A stretch of DNA of 57,676 bases from Brenneria sp. hezel4-2-4. GTDB taxonomy: Bacteria > Pseudomonadota > Gammaproteobacteria > Enterobacterales > Enterobacteriaceae. Where the stretch lies: positions 1-57,676 of the forward strand of contig NZ_JABJXS010000017.1 in NCBI RefSeq assembly GCF_013155275.1, in the 5' to 3' direction. Positions 27,511 to 37,709 of this stretch are shown piece by piece. Numbering within the stretch: position 1 is the stretch's first letter; every line of letters starts with the position of its first letter. The notes beneath the pieces are model-generated. The model was not told the DNA's origin. It ran no database searches and saw nothing but the letters and a program-made list of their open reading frames with translations. Both the position numbers and the translations under genes were made by a program.

Positions 27511-28305
27511 ATGAACGTTCAACCTGTCGCTTTACCCGCTGCTCATGCGGCGGCGTCGCTGACGCAATTTTATGCGTCGTCTCCTTTAGTACACTGCCTG
27601 ACCAACGATGTCGTACAGTCATTTACGGCGAATGTCTTACTGGCGTTAGGCGCCTCTCCGGCAATGGTCGTGGATCCCGCGGAAGCCGCACAGTTCAGCG
27701 CGTTGGCCGATGCGCTGCTGATTAACGTCGGCACGCTGGAGCGCGATCGCGCAAAGGCCATGTTGGCGGCCGTGAATAGCGCCAATCAGGCGGGGACGCC
27801 GTGGGTGCTCGATCCGGTTGCGGTTGGCGGACTGACGTTTCGTACTGATTTTGCCCGTGAACTGCTGCGGCTTAAACCGGCGGCCATCCGCGGCAATGCG
27901 TCTGAAATTATGGCGTTGTCCGGGCTGAATACGCAGGGGCGAGGCGTGGACAGCACCAATGATTCGTTCACGGCGCTGTCGGCGGCGCGTGAGCTGGCGC
28001 GCCGTATCGCTACGGTGGTTGCGGTCACCGGCGAGGTGGACTACGTCACGGATGGTGAACGTGACTGGGCGATTAGCGGCGGGGATAGCATCATGACCCG
28101 CGTGGTGGGAACCGGCTGTGCCTTATCCGCCGTGGTTGCCGCTTTCTGCGCGCTGAACGGCGACCGGCTACAGCATGTGGCGACGGCCTGCCGTGTGATG
28201 TCGCGAGCGGGCGAACAGGCATCAAGACAGTCTCAGGGGCCGGGCAGTTTTATCCCCGCGTTTCTTGACCAACTCTATCATCTGCGCGCGGAGGATCTGG
28301 CATGA
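27511..28305 (+). CDS. thiM: hydroxyethylthiazole kinase
   Basis: Thiamine salvage enzyme that phosphorylates 4-methyl-5-(2-hydroxyethyl)thiazole, 264 aa. Family motifs: [15 protein letters not shown] near the N-terminus, [31 protein letters not shown], and [13 protein letters not shown] with the catalytic Cys in the anion hole. The ATG at 27511 is preceded by GGGGGGA and is the only start consistent with the riboswitch. Its stop overlaps the thiD start (ATGA). Confidence 0.95.
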   Translation: MNVQPVALPAAHAAASLTQFYASSPLVHCLTNDVVQSFTANVLLALGASPAMVVDPAEAAQFSALADALLINVGTLERDRAKAMLAAVNSANQAGTPWVLDPVAVGGLTFRTDFARELLRLKPAAIRGNASEIMALSGLNTQGRGVDSTNDSFTALSAARELARRIATVVAVTGEVDYVTDGERDWAISGGDSIMTRVVGTGCALSAVVAAFCALNGDRLQHVATACRVMSRAGEQASRQSQGPGSFIPAFLDQLYHLRAEDLA

Positions 28306-29105
28306 AGCGAATCAATGCGTTAACGATTGCCGGCACCGATCCCAGCGGCGGGGCGGGAATTCAGGCCGACCTGAAAACGTTCTCGGCGCTGGAAGCCTAC
28401 GGCACTACGGTGATTACCGCGCTGGTGGCGCAAAATACGCGGGGCGTTCAGTCGGTCTACCGGATTGAACCGGCGTTTGTGACGGCTCAACTGGATTCGG
28501 TATTGAGCGATGTGCGTATCGACAGCGCCAAGATTGGGATGTTGGCGCAGGCTGATATTGTCGAGGCGGTGGCCGAGCGTTTAGGTCATTACGCAGTGCC
28601 TTATGTGGTGCTGGATACGGTAATGCTGGCGAAAAGCGGCGATCCGCTGTTGTCGCCTGATGCGGTGGCGTCGATCCGCCGTTTACTGTTGCCGCGGGTC
28701 TCCATCATTACCCCCAATCTACCGGAAGCGGCGGCCCTGCTTGACTGCGCGCCGGCAGATAACGAACGGGAAATGCGCCAGCAGGGTGAGGCGCTGTTGG
28801 CGATGGGGTGTCAGGCGGTGTTGATGAAAGGCGGGCACTTGAGCGAGGAGGAAAGCCCGGACTGGCTGTTCAGCCAAAACGCCGCGCCGCGCCGTTTTAC
28901 TTCTCCTCGCGTCAAAACCCGGCATACGCACGGCACCGGGTGCACGTTATCCGCCGCGCTGGCCGCTTTGCGGCCGCGACATGATTCGTGGGAGAGCACG
29001 GTGAAAGCAGCGAAAGATTATCTGCAACAGGCATTACAGCAGGCTGATTCGCTGGAAGTGGGGCAGGGTATCGGGCCGGTACATCATTTCCATCGCTGGT
29101 GGTGA
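28302..29105 (+). CDS. thiD: hydroxymethylpyrimidine kinase / phosphomethylpyrimidine kinase
   Basis: Ribokinase-fold enzyme of 267 aa carrying out both phosphorylations of HMP. Motifs: [20 protein letters not shown] at the N-terminus, [35 protein letters not shown], and [15 protein letters not shown] with the catalytic Cys. It is coupled to thiM by the ATGA overlap and so under the TPP riboswitch. No thiE follows; the ligation step must be encoded elsewhere. Confidence 0.95.
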   Translation: MKRINALTIAGTDPSGGAGIQADLKTFSALEAYGTTVITALVAQNTRGVQSVYRIEPAFVTAQLDSVLSDVRIDSAKIGMLAQADIVEAVAERLGHYAVPYVVLDTVMLAKSGDPLLSPDAVASIRRLLLPRVSIITPNLPEAAALLDCAPADNEREMRQQGEALLAMGCQAVLMKGGHLSEEESPDWLFSQNAAPRRFTSPRVKTRHTHGTGCTLSAALAALRPRHDSWESTVKAAKDYLQQALQQADSLEVGQGIGPVHHFHRWW

Positions 29106-29286
29106 GTCATGTTGTCGGCGTCTAAAGCCAGGGAGGAAAAGGACGCCGATATGCTGGCGTCGGCCCGGTAAATTTGCTTACTAATAAGCAGGTTGTCTCC
29201 CTCATCAGGGATAAGGGTGATAACCTGTCGGCAGCAAAACATGGCAACGGGCCTTAGGGTCGCCTATCGGGCGTAAGGGAGTGAGT

Positions 29287-29694
29287 ATGGCGGGTTCAAC
29301 ACGTAGCATTAAGGTTTCAAACGGACTCCAGACGATACTCAATATTGGATTGCTGATATTGGCCACCATTCTGGTGATCTTTCTGGGGAAGGAAACCTAT
29401 CATCTGGCGAAATTGCTGTTGATTACCAGCGAGAAAGAGTCGTCTTATCAGATGATTGAAAGTATCGTTATTTACTTTCTGTATTTTGAGTTTATTGCGT
29501 TGATCGTGAAGTATTTTCAGTCGGGTTATCATTTCCCGCTGCGTTATTTCGTTTATATCGGCATCACGGCGATTATCCGGCTGATTATCGTCGATCACAA
29601 AAATCCGCTGGATACGCTGATTTATGCCGCTTCGATTCTCTTGCTGGTGGTGACGTTGTATCTGGCGAACAGCAATCGCCTGAAGCGCGAATAG
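29287..29694 (+). CDS. psiE: phosphate-starvation-inducible membrane protein PsiE
   Basis: Small inner-membrane protein of 135 aa with four transmembrane helices, very close to E. coli Psi[56 protein letters not shown] and the C-terminal NRLKRE. Function is unknown; in E. coli it is in the PhoB regulon and also controlled by CRP. I use the ATG at 29287 because AAGGGAG lies 6 nt upstream; a GTG at 29281 overlaps that site. I see no clear Pho box in the preceding 180 bp. Confidence 0.93.
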   Translation: MAGSTRSIKVSNGLQTILNIGLLILATILVIFLGKETYHLAKLLLITSEKESSYQMIESIVIYFLYFEFIALIVKYFQSGYHFPLRYFVYIGITAIIRLIIVDHKNPLDTLIYAASILLLVVTLYLANSNRLKRE

Positions 29695-29741
29695 CTGACC
29701 CGCCAACTTTCCCCTTGCTAAAGGGGGCCGGCTGGGCCGAC

Positions 29742-30641
29742 TCATCCCAGTAACGCGCACTGCGGCGGTAAACGGCACTGGATGGCCGCCGGGACAATTT
29801 CGATATGAAAACGTTTTGCCTTCAGCGGTTCGCCGTCCAGATTGAACGTCATATCGTCCGGGGCGGTAATTTCCAGCCAGGGCAGAGTGGCCGAAATCAT
29901 ATTCTGGTTTTTATTACCGGTAAACCACGCCTGTAACATATTGGGCAACAGTTCTTGCGCCGACAACACGCTCAGTTCCAACAGGCCGTCATTTACCAAG
30001 GCCTCCGGGCAAAGCAGTTGACCGCCGCCGGCCTGGCGGCCGTTACCCACCGCGATGACCAGCGTATCGCCCGACCAGCTAAAATCCGGGCCGCGGATTT
30101 CACAGCGTTCGGCTTGCAGCATATCCATACGCAGCAGCGCGTGCAGAATATAAGATGCGCCGCCCAGCGCGGCTTTCATTTTTGCCGGGGTTTCTGTGGT
30201 AATGCGGGTAGCGAATCCGCCGGTCGCCATGTTGATGAAATAGTGTTCGTTATTGACGACGGCTAAATCAATGGCGGTCGGCCTGCCTTTGATGGCCAGC
30301 GTCAGCGCACGGTGAATTTCAACCGGAATCTGACAGCTGGTGGCGAAATCATTGGCGGTGCCCAGCGGAATAATGCCCAGACACGGGCGCATCGCCTCAG
30401 GTTGAACCGCCAACGTGCCGGCCACTTCATTGATGGTGCCGTCGCCTCCGGCGGCGATGATATTGCCGACTTTTAACCGCACCGCTTCTTCTACATAGCG
30501 CCGCGCATCACCAAACTCCCAGGTCACTCTGACATGCAGTACGTATCCGTCTTGACGTAACTGCTCGACTGCCTGACGAAGCTCCTCATTACCTGCACTT
30601 TTTCCATTCAGAATTAGCAGAGTGGCAGGGGGTTGAACCAT
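29742..30641 (-). CDS. yegS: lipid kinase YegS
   Basis: Diacylglycerol-kinase-fold enzyme of 299 aa, close to E. coli YegS, which phosphorylates phosphatidylglycerol in vitro. The nucleotide-binding loop is [13 protein letters not shown], followed by [29 protein letters not shown] and [16 protein letters not shown] belong to the second domain, and FNLDGEPL and CRLPP end the protein. I choose the ATG at 30641 ([15 protein letters not shown]) because GGAG lies 7 nt upstream and because E. coli YegS starts at the equivalent residue; an ATG 12 bp earlier lacks a ribosome site. It converges with psiE. Confidence 0.93.
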   Translation of the reverse strand: MVQPPATLLILNGKSAGNEELRQAVEQLRQDGYVLHVRVTWEFGDARRYVEEAVRLKVGNIIAAGGDGTINEVAGTLAVQPEAMRPCLGIIPLGTANDFATSCQIPVEIHRALTLAIKGRPTAIDLAVVNNEHYFINMATGGFATRITTETPAKMKAALGGASYILHALLRMDMLQAERCEIRGPDFSWSGDTLVIAVGNGRQAGGGQLLCPEALVNDGLLELSVLSAQELLPNMLQAWFTGNKNQNMISATLPWLEITAPDDMTFNLDGEPLKAKRFHIEIVPAAIQCRLPPQCALLG

Positions 30642-30751
30642 AGTGTTCTCCATATTCGGTATTTCAGGACGGCCGGATGCGCAATGTCCTCTAATAATAG
30701 TCAGTGAATATGCCGGCGGGTATCGGAAGATTCGGTGAATATATTTGTCAT

Positions 30752-30901
30752 TCTGCAAGTCGCCGGTGCGTTGGCTGGTCAAATTCGTTCCCGACGAATG
30801 AGTCCTTTGTTTGCCGCCGTCCTGCAACTCGCATTATTTAAAGTATATACCCGTCATACTTCAAGTTGCAGGTGCGTTGGCTTTCCTGCAACTTGAAGTA
30901 T
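30752..30901. repeat. enterobacterial palindromic intergenic repeats, two units
   Basis: A compact unit at 30856-30901 has perfect 17-bp arms (ATACTTCAAGTTGCAGG and its complement) around 12 nt. Just before it, about 30752-30852, lies a longer, decayed relative with the same internal GGTGCGTTGGCT and ending TCCTGCAACTCGCATTATTTAAAGTATA. I associate this layout with a repeat family seen in soft-rot enterobacteria and Yersinia. It fills the gap between yegS and cyaR. Confidence 0.65.
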
Positions 30902-30944
30902 TTAGTGTATAGATAGCTAAAGAAGGGGATTGACCAACCAGAAA

Positions 30945-31036
30945 AGAAAAAGCCAGCTCAAGGGAGATTGAGCTGGCCAAGGAGGTGGTTCCTAGTAGTA
31001 TCACTACGCTTATTTTTCGTTCTATATTTTCTCAGC
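30945..31036 (-). ncRNA. cyaR: CyaR small regulatory RNA
   Basis: Hfq-dependent sRNA downstream of yegQ, the same place as in E. coli. The RNA starts GCTGAGAAAATATA (E. coli GCTGAAAAACATA), carries the regulatory AGGAACCACCTCCTT that pairs with ribosome binding sites (ompX, luxS, nadE and others in E. coli), and ends in a terminator with 9-bp stem GCCAGCTCA/TGAGCTGGC (30952-30960, 30969-30977), the conserved loop ATCTCCCT, then T5-C-T4. The 5' third has diverged from E. coli; the targeting loop and terminator loop have not. It is about 92 nt long. Confidence 0.93.
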
Positions 31037-31042
31037 GTTGCA

Positions 31043-31085
31043 ATAGTAACCAGAAGCCCCGTCCATTGATGTGATCTGATTCTAA
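31043..31085 (-). promoter_or_regulatory. cyaR promoter with class II CRP site
   Basis: With the RNA start at 31036, TACTAT falls exactly at -12 to -7 (31043-31048). A CRP-like site TGTGA-N6-TCTAA (31070-31085; 8 of 10 conserved bases) is centred at -41.5, the class II activator position. No -35 hexamer is visible, as expected for CRP-dependent initiation. Confidence 0.75.
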
Positions 31086-31122
31086 TATTTGTCAAAAGCC
31101 CCATCTTTTGTGGAGCATTCTG

Positions 31123-32484
31123 CTACTTTGCGTTTGGATTTCGTGTCGTGGTGCCCGGCAAATTGCGCAGCAGCAGCGCAAATTCCAGCGCGATCTCTTC
31201 CGGAACCGGCAAGTAGACGATGTGTCCGTTGCCCGGCGCGACGTCGGTAGCCTGCCCTTTGGCGTTTTGCATCGCCTCAATGGTGAACTGGATATTGCCG
31301 CCCGGCGTCATCATTTCCACGCTGTCGCCGCAGGAAAATTTGTTTTTCACCGCCACTTCCGCCAGCCCGTCGCGGCGCACGCCGGTGAATTCGCCGACGA
31401 ACTGCTGCCGATCGGACACCGAATAACCATAGTCGTAATTCTGATAATCTTCATGCACATGGCGGCGCAGAAACCCTTCGGTATAGCCGCGGTGAGCCAG
31501 CCCTTCCAGCGTTTGCAGCAGAGTCGGATCAAACGGTTTTCCCGCCGCGGCGTCATCGATAGCCCGACGGTATACTTGGGCGGTACGCGCACAGTAATAG
31601 AATGACTTGGTGCGGCCTTCGATTTTCAGCGAGTGAACCTGCATCTGCGTCAGGCGTTCTACGTGCTGAATGGCGCGTAAGTCGCGTGAGTTCATGATGT
31701 AAGTCCCGTGTTCGTCTTCAAAGGCGCTCATGTATTCGCCGGGACGCTGGTTTTCTTCCAGCATGAACACTTTGTCGGTGGGCGCGCCAATGCCCAGGGT
31801 GGGTTCCACATTTTTTACCGCGATGGGCTCATGCTGGTGGACGATATTACCGACCTCATCTTCCTTGCCTTCCTGTACGTTGTACTCCCAGCGGCAGGCG
31901 TTGGTGCAGGTTCCCTGATTGGGGTCGCGCTTGTTGATATAGCCGGATAGCAGGCAGCGGCCCGAATACGCCATGCACAGCGCTCCATGCACAAAGATCT
32001 CCAGTTCCATTTCCGGCACCTGGCTGCGGATTTCGGCGATCTCCTCCAGCGACAGCTCGCGGGACAGAATAACGCGGCTCAGCCCCATCTGTTGCCAGAA
32101 TTTCACCGTTGCCCAGTTCACGGCATTGGCCTGGACGGACAGATGAACCGGCATGTGCGGGAAGTTTTCTCTGACCAGCATAATCAGCCCGGGATCGGAC
32201 ATAATCAACGCATCCGGCCCCATTTCAATCACCGGTTGCAAGTCACGCAGGAAGGTTTTCAGCTTGGCGTTATGCGGCGCGATATTCACCACCACATAGA
32301 ATTTCTTACCCAGTTCATGGGCTTCATTGATAGCCTGCGCCAGCGTCTGATGGTTGAATTCGTTATTACGCACCCGCAGGCTGTAACGAGGTTGACCGGC
32401 ATAAATCGCATCCGCGCCATAGGCGAAAGCGTAACGCATATTTTTAAGCGTACCGGCCGGAGAAAGTAATTCCGGTTTAAACAT
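31123..32484 (-). CDS. trhP: tRNA 5-hydroxyuridine synthesis protein TrhP (YegQ), peptidase U32 family
   Basis: Protein of 453 aa nearly colinear with E. coli YegQ/TrhP, which uses prephenate to hydroxylate uridine 34 of several tRNAs. Visible motifs: ELLSPAGTLKNMRYAFAYGA at the N-terminus, the U32 signature ELEIFVHGALCMAYSGRC, and the Cys pairs CLLSGY and GTCTNACRWEY that suit an iron-sulfur cluster. The usual C-terminal extension ends at GTTTRNPNAK. It is followed by cyaR on the same strand after 86 bp. Confidence 0.93.
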   Translation of the reverse strand: MFKPELLSPAGTLKNMRYAFAYGADAIYAGQPRYSLRVRNNEFNHQTLAQAINEAHELGKKFYVVVNIAPHNAKLKTFLRDLQPVIEMGPDALIMSDPGLIMLVRENFPHMPVHLSVQANAVNWATVKFWQQMGLSRVILSRELSLEEIAEIRSQVPEMELEIFVHGALCMAYSGRCLLSGYINKRDPNQGTCTNACRWEYNVQEGKEDEVGNIVHQHEPIAVKNVEPTLGIGAPTDKVFMLEENQRPGEYMSAFEDEHGTYIMNSRDLRAIQHVERLTQMQVHSLKIEGRTKSFYYCARTAQVYRRAIDDAAAGKPFDPTLLQTLEGLAHRGYTEGFLRRHVHEDYQNYDYGYSVSDRQQFVGEFTGVRRDGLAEVAVKNKFSCGDSVEMMTPGGNIQFTIEAMQNAKGQATDVAPGNGHIVYLPVPEEIALEFALLLRNLPGTTTRNPNAK

Positions 32485-32640
32485 GGTATCTCTCGATTCT
32501 GATCACAAGTCAGGCTGCCCCCGGCGGGAGCAGTAAAGGCGGGGATTCTAGCGCTTATGAACGGAAAAAGCAGCAGACGGCCCACAAAAAGTAGGTCTAT
32601 TGCGTGCCGTTTGTGCGTGACGACGGGATGGCGGCGACGC

Positions 32641-33606
32641 TCAGAAGGCGGCCACGGCCACCACCGACTGGCCCAACGCTTCGCGGTTATGCGGGCGATG
32701 TAAATCAACAACCGGCCCCACGGGAACAATACCCGTCGGGTTCAGCCATAGAATGCCGTAGTAACCGGTTTTAATGTGGTCGATATTGACGGTCTCGGGT
32801 ACGCCAGGCCATTGGTAAAGCTCGCGCAGGTAGTTCGACAGATGGGGATAATCGGCGATACGGCGGAGATTGCATTTGAACGCGCCATGATAGGCGACGT
32901 CGAAGCGCACCAGAGTGACAAACAGGCGCCAGTCGGCTTCGGTCAGCGTATTGCCGGCGATATAACGATGCGTCGCCAGGTGCTTTTCCAGTTCATCCAG
33001 CGTGGAAAACAACGCCGTGACGGACTGATTGTAGCTGTCCTGCGTTTTGGCAAACCCGGTTTTATATACGCCGTTGTTCACATGGTGATAAAGGGTTTCG
33101 TTCCAGCGGTCGATCTCGCCGCGCAGCGCCGGGGGATAAAAGTCGAGGCGATTGCCGGTCAAATCATTAAAACCGTTATTCAGAATACGGATGATATCCG
33201 CCGACTCGTTATTGATGATCCGGCCTTCCAGACGATCCCATAATACCGGAACCGAGACCTTCCCGGTGTAGTGTTTATCCGTCGCGGTATACAACTGATG
33301 GAGAAAACGGATCGGGCCGACATGCTCGCCGGCGTCCTGTGGGGTGGCGAATTCCCAGCCGTTATCCGCGATGCGCGGTTCGGCAACCGCGAGCGGAATG
33401 ATCGCTTCCAACCCTTTTAGTTTGCGCAGGATTAAGGTGCGCGAGGCCCAGGGGCAGAGATAAGAGACAAACAGTTGGTAACGGCCTTTTTCCGCGACGA
33501 TCCCGGTCTGGCGGAATGTGGTCGCCTGACGATGGAATGCACCGTTCTTTATTTCTTCCGCCGCCACATCGCCGTTAACCCATTTTCCGTCTACTAAACC
33601 TGACAT
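32641..33606 (-). CDS. yqjG: glutathionyl-hydroquinone reductase (Xi-class GST, YqjG/ECM4)
   Basis: Cytoplasmic reductase of 321 aa that removes glutathione from glutathionyl-hydroquinones. The Xi-class active site Cys-Pro-Trp is in SYLCPWASRTL, and PVLWDRLEGRIINNESADIIR is the glutathione-binding region before the helical domain; ALFSTLDELEKHLA and GNTLTEADWRLFVTLVRFD are typical of the C-terminal domain. GGAGAGG lies before the ATG. It is monocistronic and lies between trhP and baeR; no pathway link is evident. Confidence 0.9.
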   Translation of the reverse strand: MSGLVDGKWVNGDVAAEEIKNGAFHRQATTFRQTGIVAEKGRYQLFVSYLCPWASRTLILRKLKGLEAIIPLAVAEPRIADNGWEFATPQDAGEHVGPIRFLHQLYTATDKHYTGKVSVPVLWDRLEGRIINNESADIIRILNNGFNDLTGNRLDFYPPALRGEIDRWNETLYHHVNNGVYKTGFAKTQDSYNQSVTALFSTLDELEKHLATHRYIAGNTLTEADWRLFVTLVRFDVAYHGAFKCNLRRIADYPHLSNYLRELYQWPGVPETVNIDHIKTGYYGILWLNPTGIVPVGPVVDLHRPHNREALGQSVVAVAAF

Positions 33607-33726
33607 TACGCCTCTCCCGATTTTATTGCGTTTCGGTAAGCCTAGCAGCCTGGGGTAAAGAAAAAATGATAAATTTTTAACTAAGTCAGACAGATTTTTT
33701 GACCGGATACGCTTTCACCGCCAACG

Positions 33727-34449
33727 CTACATCAGTTTGCAGGGCGCGGCTTCCCAGCGATATCCGATGCCGTACACGGTACGGATAAACGAGGTATCCC
33801 CGTCAAACTGTTCCAACTTGCGGCGCAGGTTTTTGATATGACTGTCGATGGTGCGATCGGTTACGACCCGGTAGTCGTCATACAGTTTGTCCAGTAGCTC
33901 TTCACGGGAAAACACTTTACCCGGCTCGGTCGACAGCGTCCTGAGCAAGCGGAGTTCCGCCGGCGTCAGATCGAGGTTTTGCCCCAGATAGCTGGCCTGA
34001 AAACTATCTTTGTCAATCAGCAGCGCGGCTTCATCCGCCGGTTTGTGCGCGTCCGTCTGCCAGCCGCAGCGGCGCAGCAAGGTTCTAACCCTCACCACCA
34101 CCTCGCGCGGGCTGAAGGGTTTACAGATGTAATCGTCCGCGCCGATTTCCAGCCCCAGCAAACGATCGATTTCTTCGCTGCGGGCGGTGACCATAATGAT
34201 CGGCACATTGGAAAACAGGCGAATAGCGCGGCACAGCGTCAGGCCGTCGGTGCCGGGCAGCATCAGATCCAGCAGGATCAGCGCCGGGGCTTGTTGCTGA
34301 ACCCAGGGGATCACCCTGTTTCCGTTGGTTATCCAGTGTGTCTGATAATTCGCCGCCTGTAGATAGTCAACCAGTAATTGCCCCAGCTTGGGTTCATCTT
34401 CGACGATTAAAATAGACAGAGGATTGTCGAAAGCAGCTTCAGTTGTCAT
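33727..34449 (-). CDS. baeR: envelope stress response regulator BaeR
   Basis: OmpR/PhoB-type response regulator of 240 aa. Receiver domain about 12-125 with the acidic pair in IVEDEP, phospho-Asp in LLDLMLPG and conserved Lys in [10 protein letters not shown]; winged-helix domain about 140-235 ([42 protein letters not shown]). It activates mdtABC and other efflux genes when phosphorylated by BaeS. It starts 11 bp after baeS, last gene of the mdtABCD-baeSR cluster. Confidence 0.94.
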   Translation of the reverse strand: MTTEAAFDNPLSILIVEDEPKLGQLLVDYLQAANYQTHWITNGNRVIPWVQQQAPALILLDLMLPGTDGLTLCRAIRLFSNVPIIMVTARSEEIDRLLGLEIGADDYICKPFSPREVVVRVRTLLRRCGWQTDAHKPADEAALLIDKDSFQASYLGQNLDLTPAELRLLRTLSTEPGKVFSREELLDKLYDDYRVVTDRTIDSHIKNLRRKLEQFDGDTSFIRTVYGIGYRWEAAPCKLM

Positions 34450-34460
34450 TATTCCGTGTT

Positions 34461-35834
34461 CTATTCTGGCGCATGTAAGGGAAGCTCGACGGTAATCAGC
34501 AGACCACCCGATGGGGAATGTTCAGCATACAGTCGTCCGCCATGCGCCTCAACGATATTATTACAGATAGCCAGTCCCAAACCTGAACCGCCGCTGGCGC
34601 GATTGCGCGAGCTTTCCGCCCGGTAAAAACGTTCAAAAATCAGCGTAAGCTGCTCGTCGGTGACGCCCGGCACGCTGTCCTGCCAGCTAATGACCAGTTG
34701 TTGGCGCTGAATTTCCGCCCGTATGTCCAGCGTTCCCTTTTCATCGGTGTAGCGCAAACTGTTTTCCAGTAGGTTTTTGAATAGCTGACTTAAACGATCG
34801 GGATCGCCGAACAGGCTGGCCTGCGGCGGGAAATCTGCCGTCAGGGTAATCTGTTTTTTCTGATAGCGTTCATGGAAAGCGGCAATGGCGATGCGCAACA
34901 GCCGTACGGCATCCACGCCTACTTTGCGATAGGTCAGCGTTCCCCGATCGGATAAAGACAACTGGTGAAGGTCGTCCACCAACTGGGTCATGATGGCTAC
35001 TTCCGCTTGTAACGACTGCAACGAGCCGGCATCGGGCTGACGTACGCCGTCCTGTAGAGCTTCCAGTTCGCCGCGCAATATCGCCAGCGGCGTGCGTAAT
35101 TCATGCGAGACATCAGCCATAAAGGCACGACGTGATTGATCGTTTTTTTCCAATGCGCAGGCCAACTGGTTAAAATCCTGTGCCAATCGGCCCAGTTCAT
35201 CGTGTGTCGTCGCGGTGACGCGGGCGCTGAAATCGCCCGCCGCCAGACGATGTATGCCATTGACCAGCCGTTTAACCGGCGCCAGCAGGCCGCGCGAAGT
35301 CAGCCAGGTGGCAAGGATCGCCAGCAGGGTGGACAACGCCACGATAAGCCAACTGGTTCGCTGTTGTTGCCGGTCGAAATTGATATCGGCATTGCGGGTC
35401 AGGCGTTCGACAGGGGAGGCGACCACCCAGCCGACGGTGTGATTTTGCACAGTAATCGCCTGCCATATTCCTTCCGCCGGGGCCAACGCCGGGGGGCCGA
35501 ACAACTGGTGTTTGTCGGCGTCCAGCACCCAGGTACGAACCCGCCAGCCATGCAGGGCGTTATTGGCGCCACGGTCGCTGTTTTGCTCCATCGAATGCAA
35601 TATCTTGGCGACCAGACGTCCGTTGCTGCGCAAAAAAGTCCAGTCTCCGTTCTGCTGGTATTGCTCCGCCAGGGCATCGCTCAACTGCACCACTTGTTGT
35701 TCGTTACCCTGTTTGAGGTAGTCGATAAATCCGCGCTCAAAGCTGACGCGCATGCCCCAGTGCATGGTAATCAGCACCAGCATACAGGTGGCGAAAATCG
35801 CCAGAAACAATTTAGCGGTGATGCCGAATCTCAT
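34461..35834 (-). CDS. baeS: envelope stress sensor histidine kinase BaeS
   Basis: Inner-membrane sensor kinase of 457 aa: helix 1 about 8-28, periplasmic sensor about 29-165, helix 2 about 165-185, HAMP, then the H-box [20 protein letters not shown] with the phospho-His, an N-box ([14 protein letters not shown]) and G-boxes ([25 protein letters not shown]). It senses envelope damage, indole, flavonoids and metals in related bacteria and phosphorylates BaeR. Confidence 0.94.
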   Translation of the reverse strand: MRFGITAKLFLAIFATCMLVLITMHWGMRVSFERGFIDYLKQGNEQQVVQLSDALAEQYQQNGDWTFLRSNGRLVAKILHSMEQNSDRGANNALHGWRVRTWVLDADKHQLFGPPALAPAEGIWQAITVQNHTVGWVVASPVERLTRNADINFDRQQQRTSWLIVALSTLLAILATWLTSRGLLAPVKRLVNGIHRLAAGDFSARVTATTHDELGRLAQDFNQLACALEKNDQSRRAFMADVSHELRTPLAILRGELEALQDGVRQPDAGSLQSLQAEVAIMTQLVDDLHQLSLSDRGTLTYRKVGVDAVRLLRIAIAAFHERYQKKQITLTADFPPQASLFGDPDRLSQLFKNLLENSLRYTDEKGTLDIRAEIQRQQLVISWQDSVPGVTDEQLTLIFERFYRAESSRNRASGGSGLGLAICNNIVEAHGGRLYAEHSPSGGLLITVELPLHAPE

Positions 35835-35841
35835 AGTAGCC

Positions 35842-37245
35842 TCATGACCGACGGGGAAGCGTCGATTGTTTAACGGTGTCCGGCGGCACGCGATTAAAGA
35901 TTAACGCGGGCAACGCAATAATGACCGACATGGCGAGATAGCTATAAAGGAACATAGAGTGTGTTTCCTCGAATCCCATCGTCAGGTGCGGTTGTGAAAA
36001 TATCCCCAGCAATATCCCCGAAATACTGACCCCCACGCTCATGGACAACTGCATCGTCATTGACAGCAGACTGTTGCCGCCGCTGGCGAGGTCATCGGGA
36101 AGATCTTTAAGCGTCAGCGTATTCATGGTGGAAAAACGGATTGAGTTTACGGTGCCGAGGAAAAACAGCACCACAGGCATCAGCCAGACCCAATTCATCA
36201 TCGCCACCAGCGCAAACAACAGGGTCACCAGCGCCAGCAGCAGCGTTGAGGCGATCAGCACCCGGCGGTAGTCAAAGCGGTTGACAATCTGCACCACCAC
36301 CCGCTTGATCCCCATACTGCCCAGCACCATGGGGATCATCATCATCCCGGCGTGAAACGGCGAAAATCCCATGCCTAACTGCAAAAATAACGGGGTCATA
36401 AAAGGCAACATGCCGCTGCCGATGCGCGCCAGGAAACTGCCGCTTAACCCGACGGAAAAGGTCGGGGTATTGAACAAACGCAGATTGAACAGGGCGCGGC
36501 GGTTATTACGGGCATGCAGGCAGTAACTCAGCAGGGAAATCAGCCCCGCGGCGATCAGGGTGAAAATCACTAGCGGCGGGATGCCAAGATTGTTGTGTCC
36601 GTCCAGCGCCAGCGTCAGGGTGGCCATCGCCACGGCGAGCCATAAAAAACCACGCATATCAAAGCGCTGGGTTTGCATGGTGTAATTGGGCATCAGCAGC
36701 CAGGTGGCGATTGCCCCGGCAATACCCACCGGCAGGTTGATGAGAAAAATCCAGTGCCAACTGGCGTACTCCACCAGAAAACCCCCGAGGGCCGGCCCCA
36801 GCAACGGCCCGATCTGGCCGGGCAAGGTCACGAAAGTCATGGCGGCCATATACTGATTGCGCGGCACGATTTTCATTACCGTCAGACGCCCGACCGGCAC
36901 CATCATGGCGCCGCCAATCCCCTGAATGACGCGGGAAAGCAGCAGTTCATTCAGGGTTTCCGAACGCGCGCACAGCAGCGATCCCAGCGTGAACAGCAGG
37001 ATGGCGGAGAAGAAGATATTTTTGACCCCGATACGATCCGCCAGCCAACCGCTGGCGGGCAGCATGATGGCGACGGTCAGCACATAGGAAACAATCACCG
37101 AGTGCATATGCAGCGGGTTTTCGTTCAGGCTGGCGGCCATCGACGGCAGCGCGGTATTCACAATAGTGGTATCCAGCGTCTGCATAAAAAAGCCAAAGGC
37201 GACAATCCACAACTGCCAGCGAACGGAGGCGGGCTGAGTCAGCAT
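35842..37245 (-). CDS. mdtD: MFS transporter MdtD
   Basis: Drug:H+ antiporter-2 type transporter of 467 aa with about 14 predicted transmembrane helices. Motif A-like [15 protein letters not shown] and motif C-like [25 protein letters not shown] are clear. Despite its name the E. coli protein exports citrate and iron chelates rather than drugs. Its stop lies 7 bp from baeS. In E. coli mdtD overlaps mdtC; here 464 bp of structured non-coding DNA separates them. Confidence 0.92.
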   Translation of the reverse strand: MLTQPASVRWQLWIVAFGFFMQTLDTTIVNTALPSMAASLNENPLHMHSVIVSYVLTVAIMLPASGWLADRIGVKNIFFSAILLFTLGSLLCARSETLNELLLSRVIQGIGGAMMVPVGRLTVMKIVPRNQYMAAMTFVTLPGQIGPLLGPALGGFLVEYASWHWIFLINLPVGIAGAIATWLLMPNYTMQTQRFDMRGFLWLAVAMATLTLALDGHNNLGIPPLVIFTLIAAGLISLLSYCLHARNNRRALFNLRLFNTPTFSVGLSGSFLARIGSGMLPFMTPLFLQLGMGFSPFHAGMMMIPMVLGSMGIKRVVVQIVNRFDYRRVLIASTLLLALVTLLFALVAMMNWVWLMPVVLFFLGTVNSIRFSTMNTLTLKDLPDDLASGGNSLLSMTMQLSMSVGVSISGILLGIFSQPHLTMGFEETHSMFLYSYLAMSVIIALPALIFNRVPPDTVKQSTLPRRS

Positions 37246-37709
37246 GTTTCAGGATGCTCCTGAGCGGATAAGGTAATTTGTAGATAGTGAGTAAATATAT
37301 AGGTTGACACCCTGTGGCGTAAATTGTGCTGAGGGAAACGCAGACTCCCGGATAAGCGGCATGGATGCCGCGCAAGACAAAAACGTCTAGAACGTTTTTG
37401 AACGGCCCTTGCGCTGGCCCGTAAGGGCGAGCCCCATGGATGGGGCGAGTATCCCGCGTCAGCGGCGGTCCGAAAAGAGGATGCTTTTCCCGAAAGTGCC
37501 GCGCGGCGGCACAATTTCCCGCCAAAAGCCAGGGTTTCAAGGGCGACGGCGATTGAACCGCCCTTGGTCGGGTGCGTATGGGGGGCTAACAGAAAAATAT
37601 TGCGTCTTTCGCGCACGAAACTTTCCCCTGAGATGACATGTTCCTCTTACGGAAACCAATATGTTTTGCAATTTACGCCAACTGGCATAACTGACCGGCA
37701 GGTTACCCG
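37246..37709. repeat. structured intergenic element between mdtC and mdtD
   Basis: This 464-bp gap interrupts what is normally a tight operon. It contains several hairpins: CAAAAACGT/ACGTTTTTG (37378-37386, 37392-37400), GCCC-GTAA-GGGC near 37419, GCCCCAT/ATGGGGC (37432-37447) and a GCGCGGCGGC stretch near 37500. Open frames across it on both strands look like by-products of a GC-rich repeat and not genes. The layout suggests an inserted repeat or small non-autonomous element; its ends are uncertain. Confidence 0.5.

Noticed and set aside
29106-29286. Pho box upstream of psiE
   Set aside because: Only a weak CTGTC half-site is present without the second 7-bp repeat at 11-bp spacing.
37239-37616. 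125-codon minus-strand frame between mdtC and mdtD
   Set aside because: It follows the hairpins of a GC-rich intergenic repeat; such frames look like annotation artefacts.
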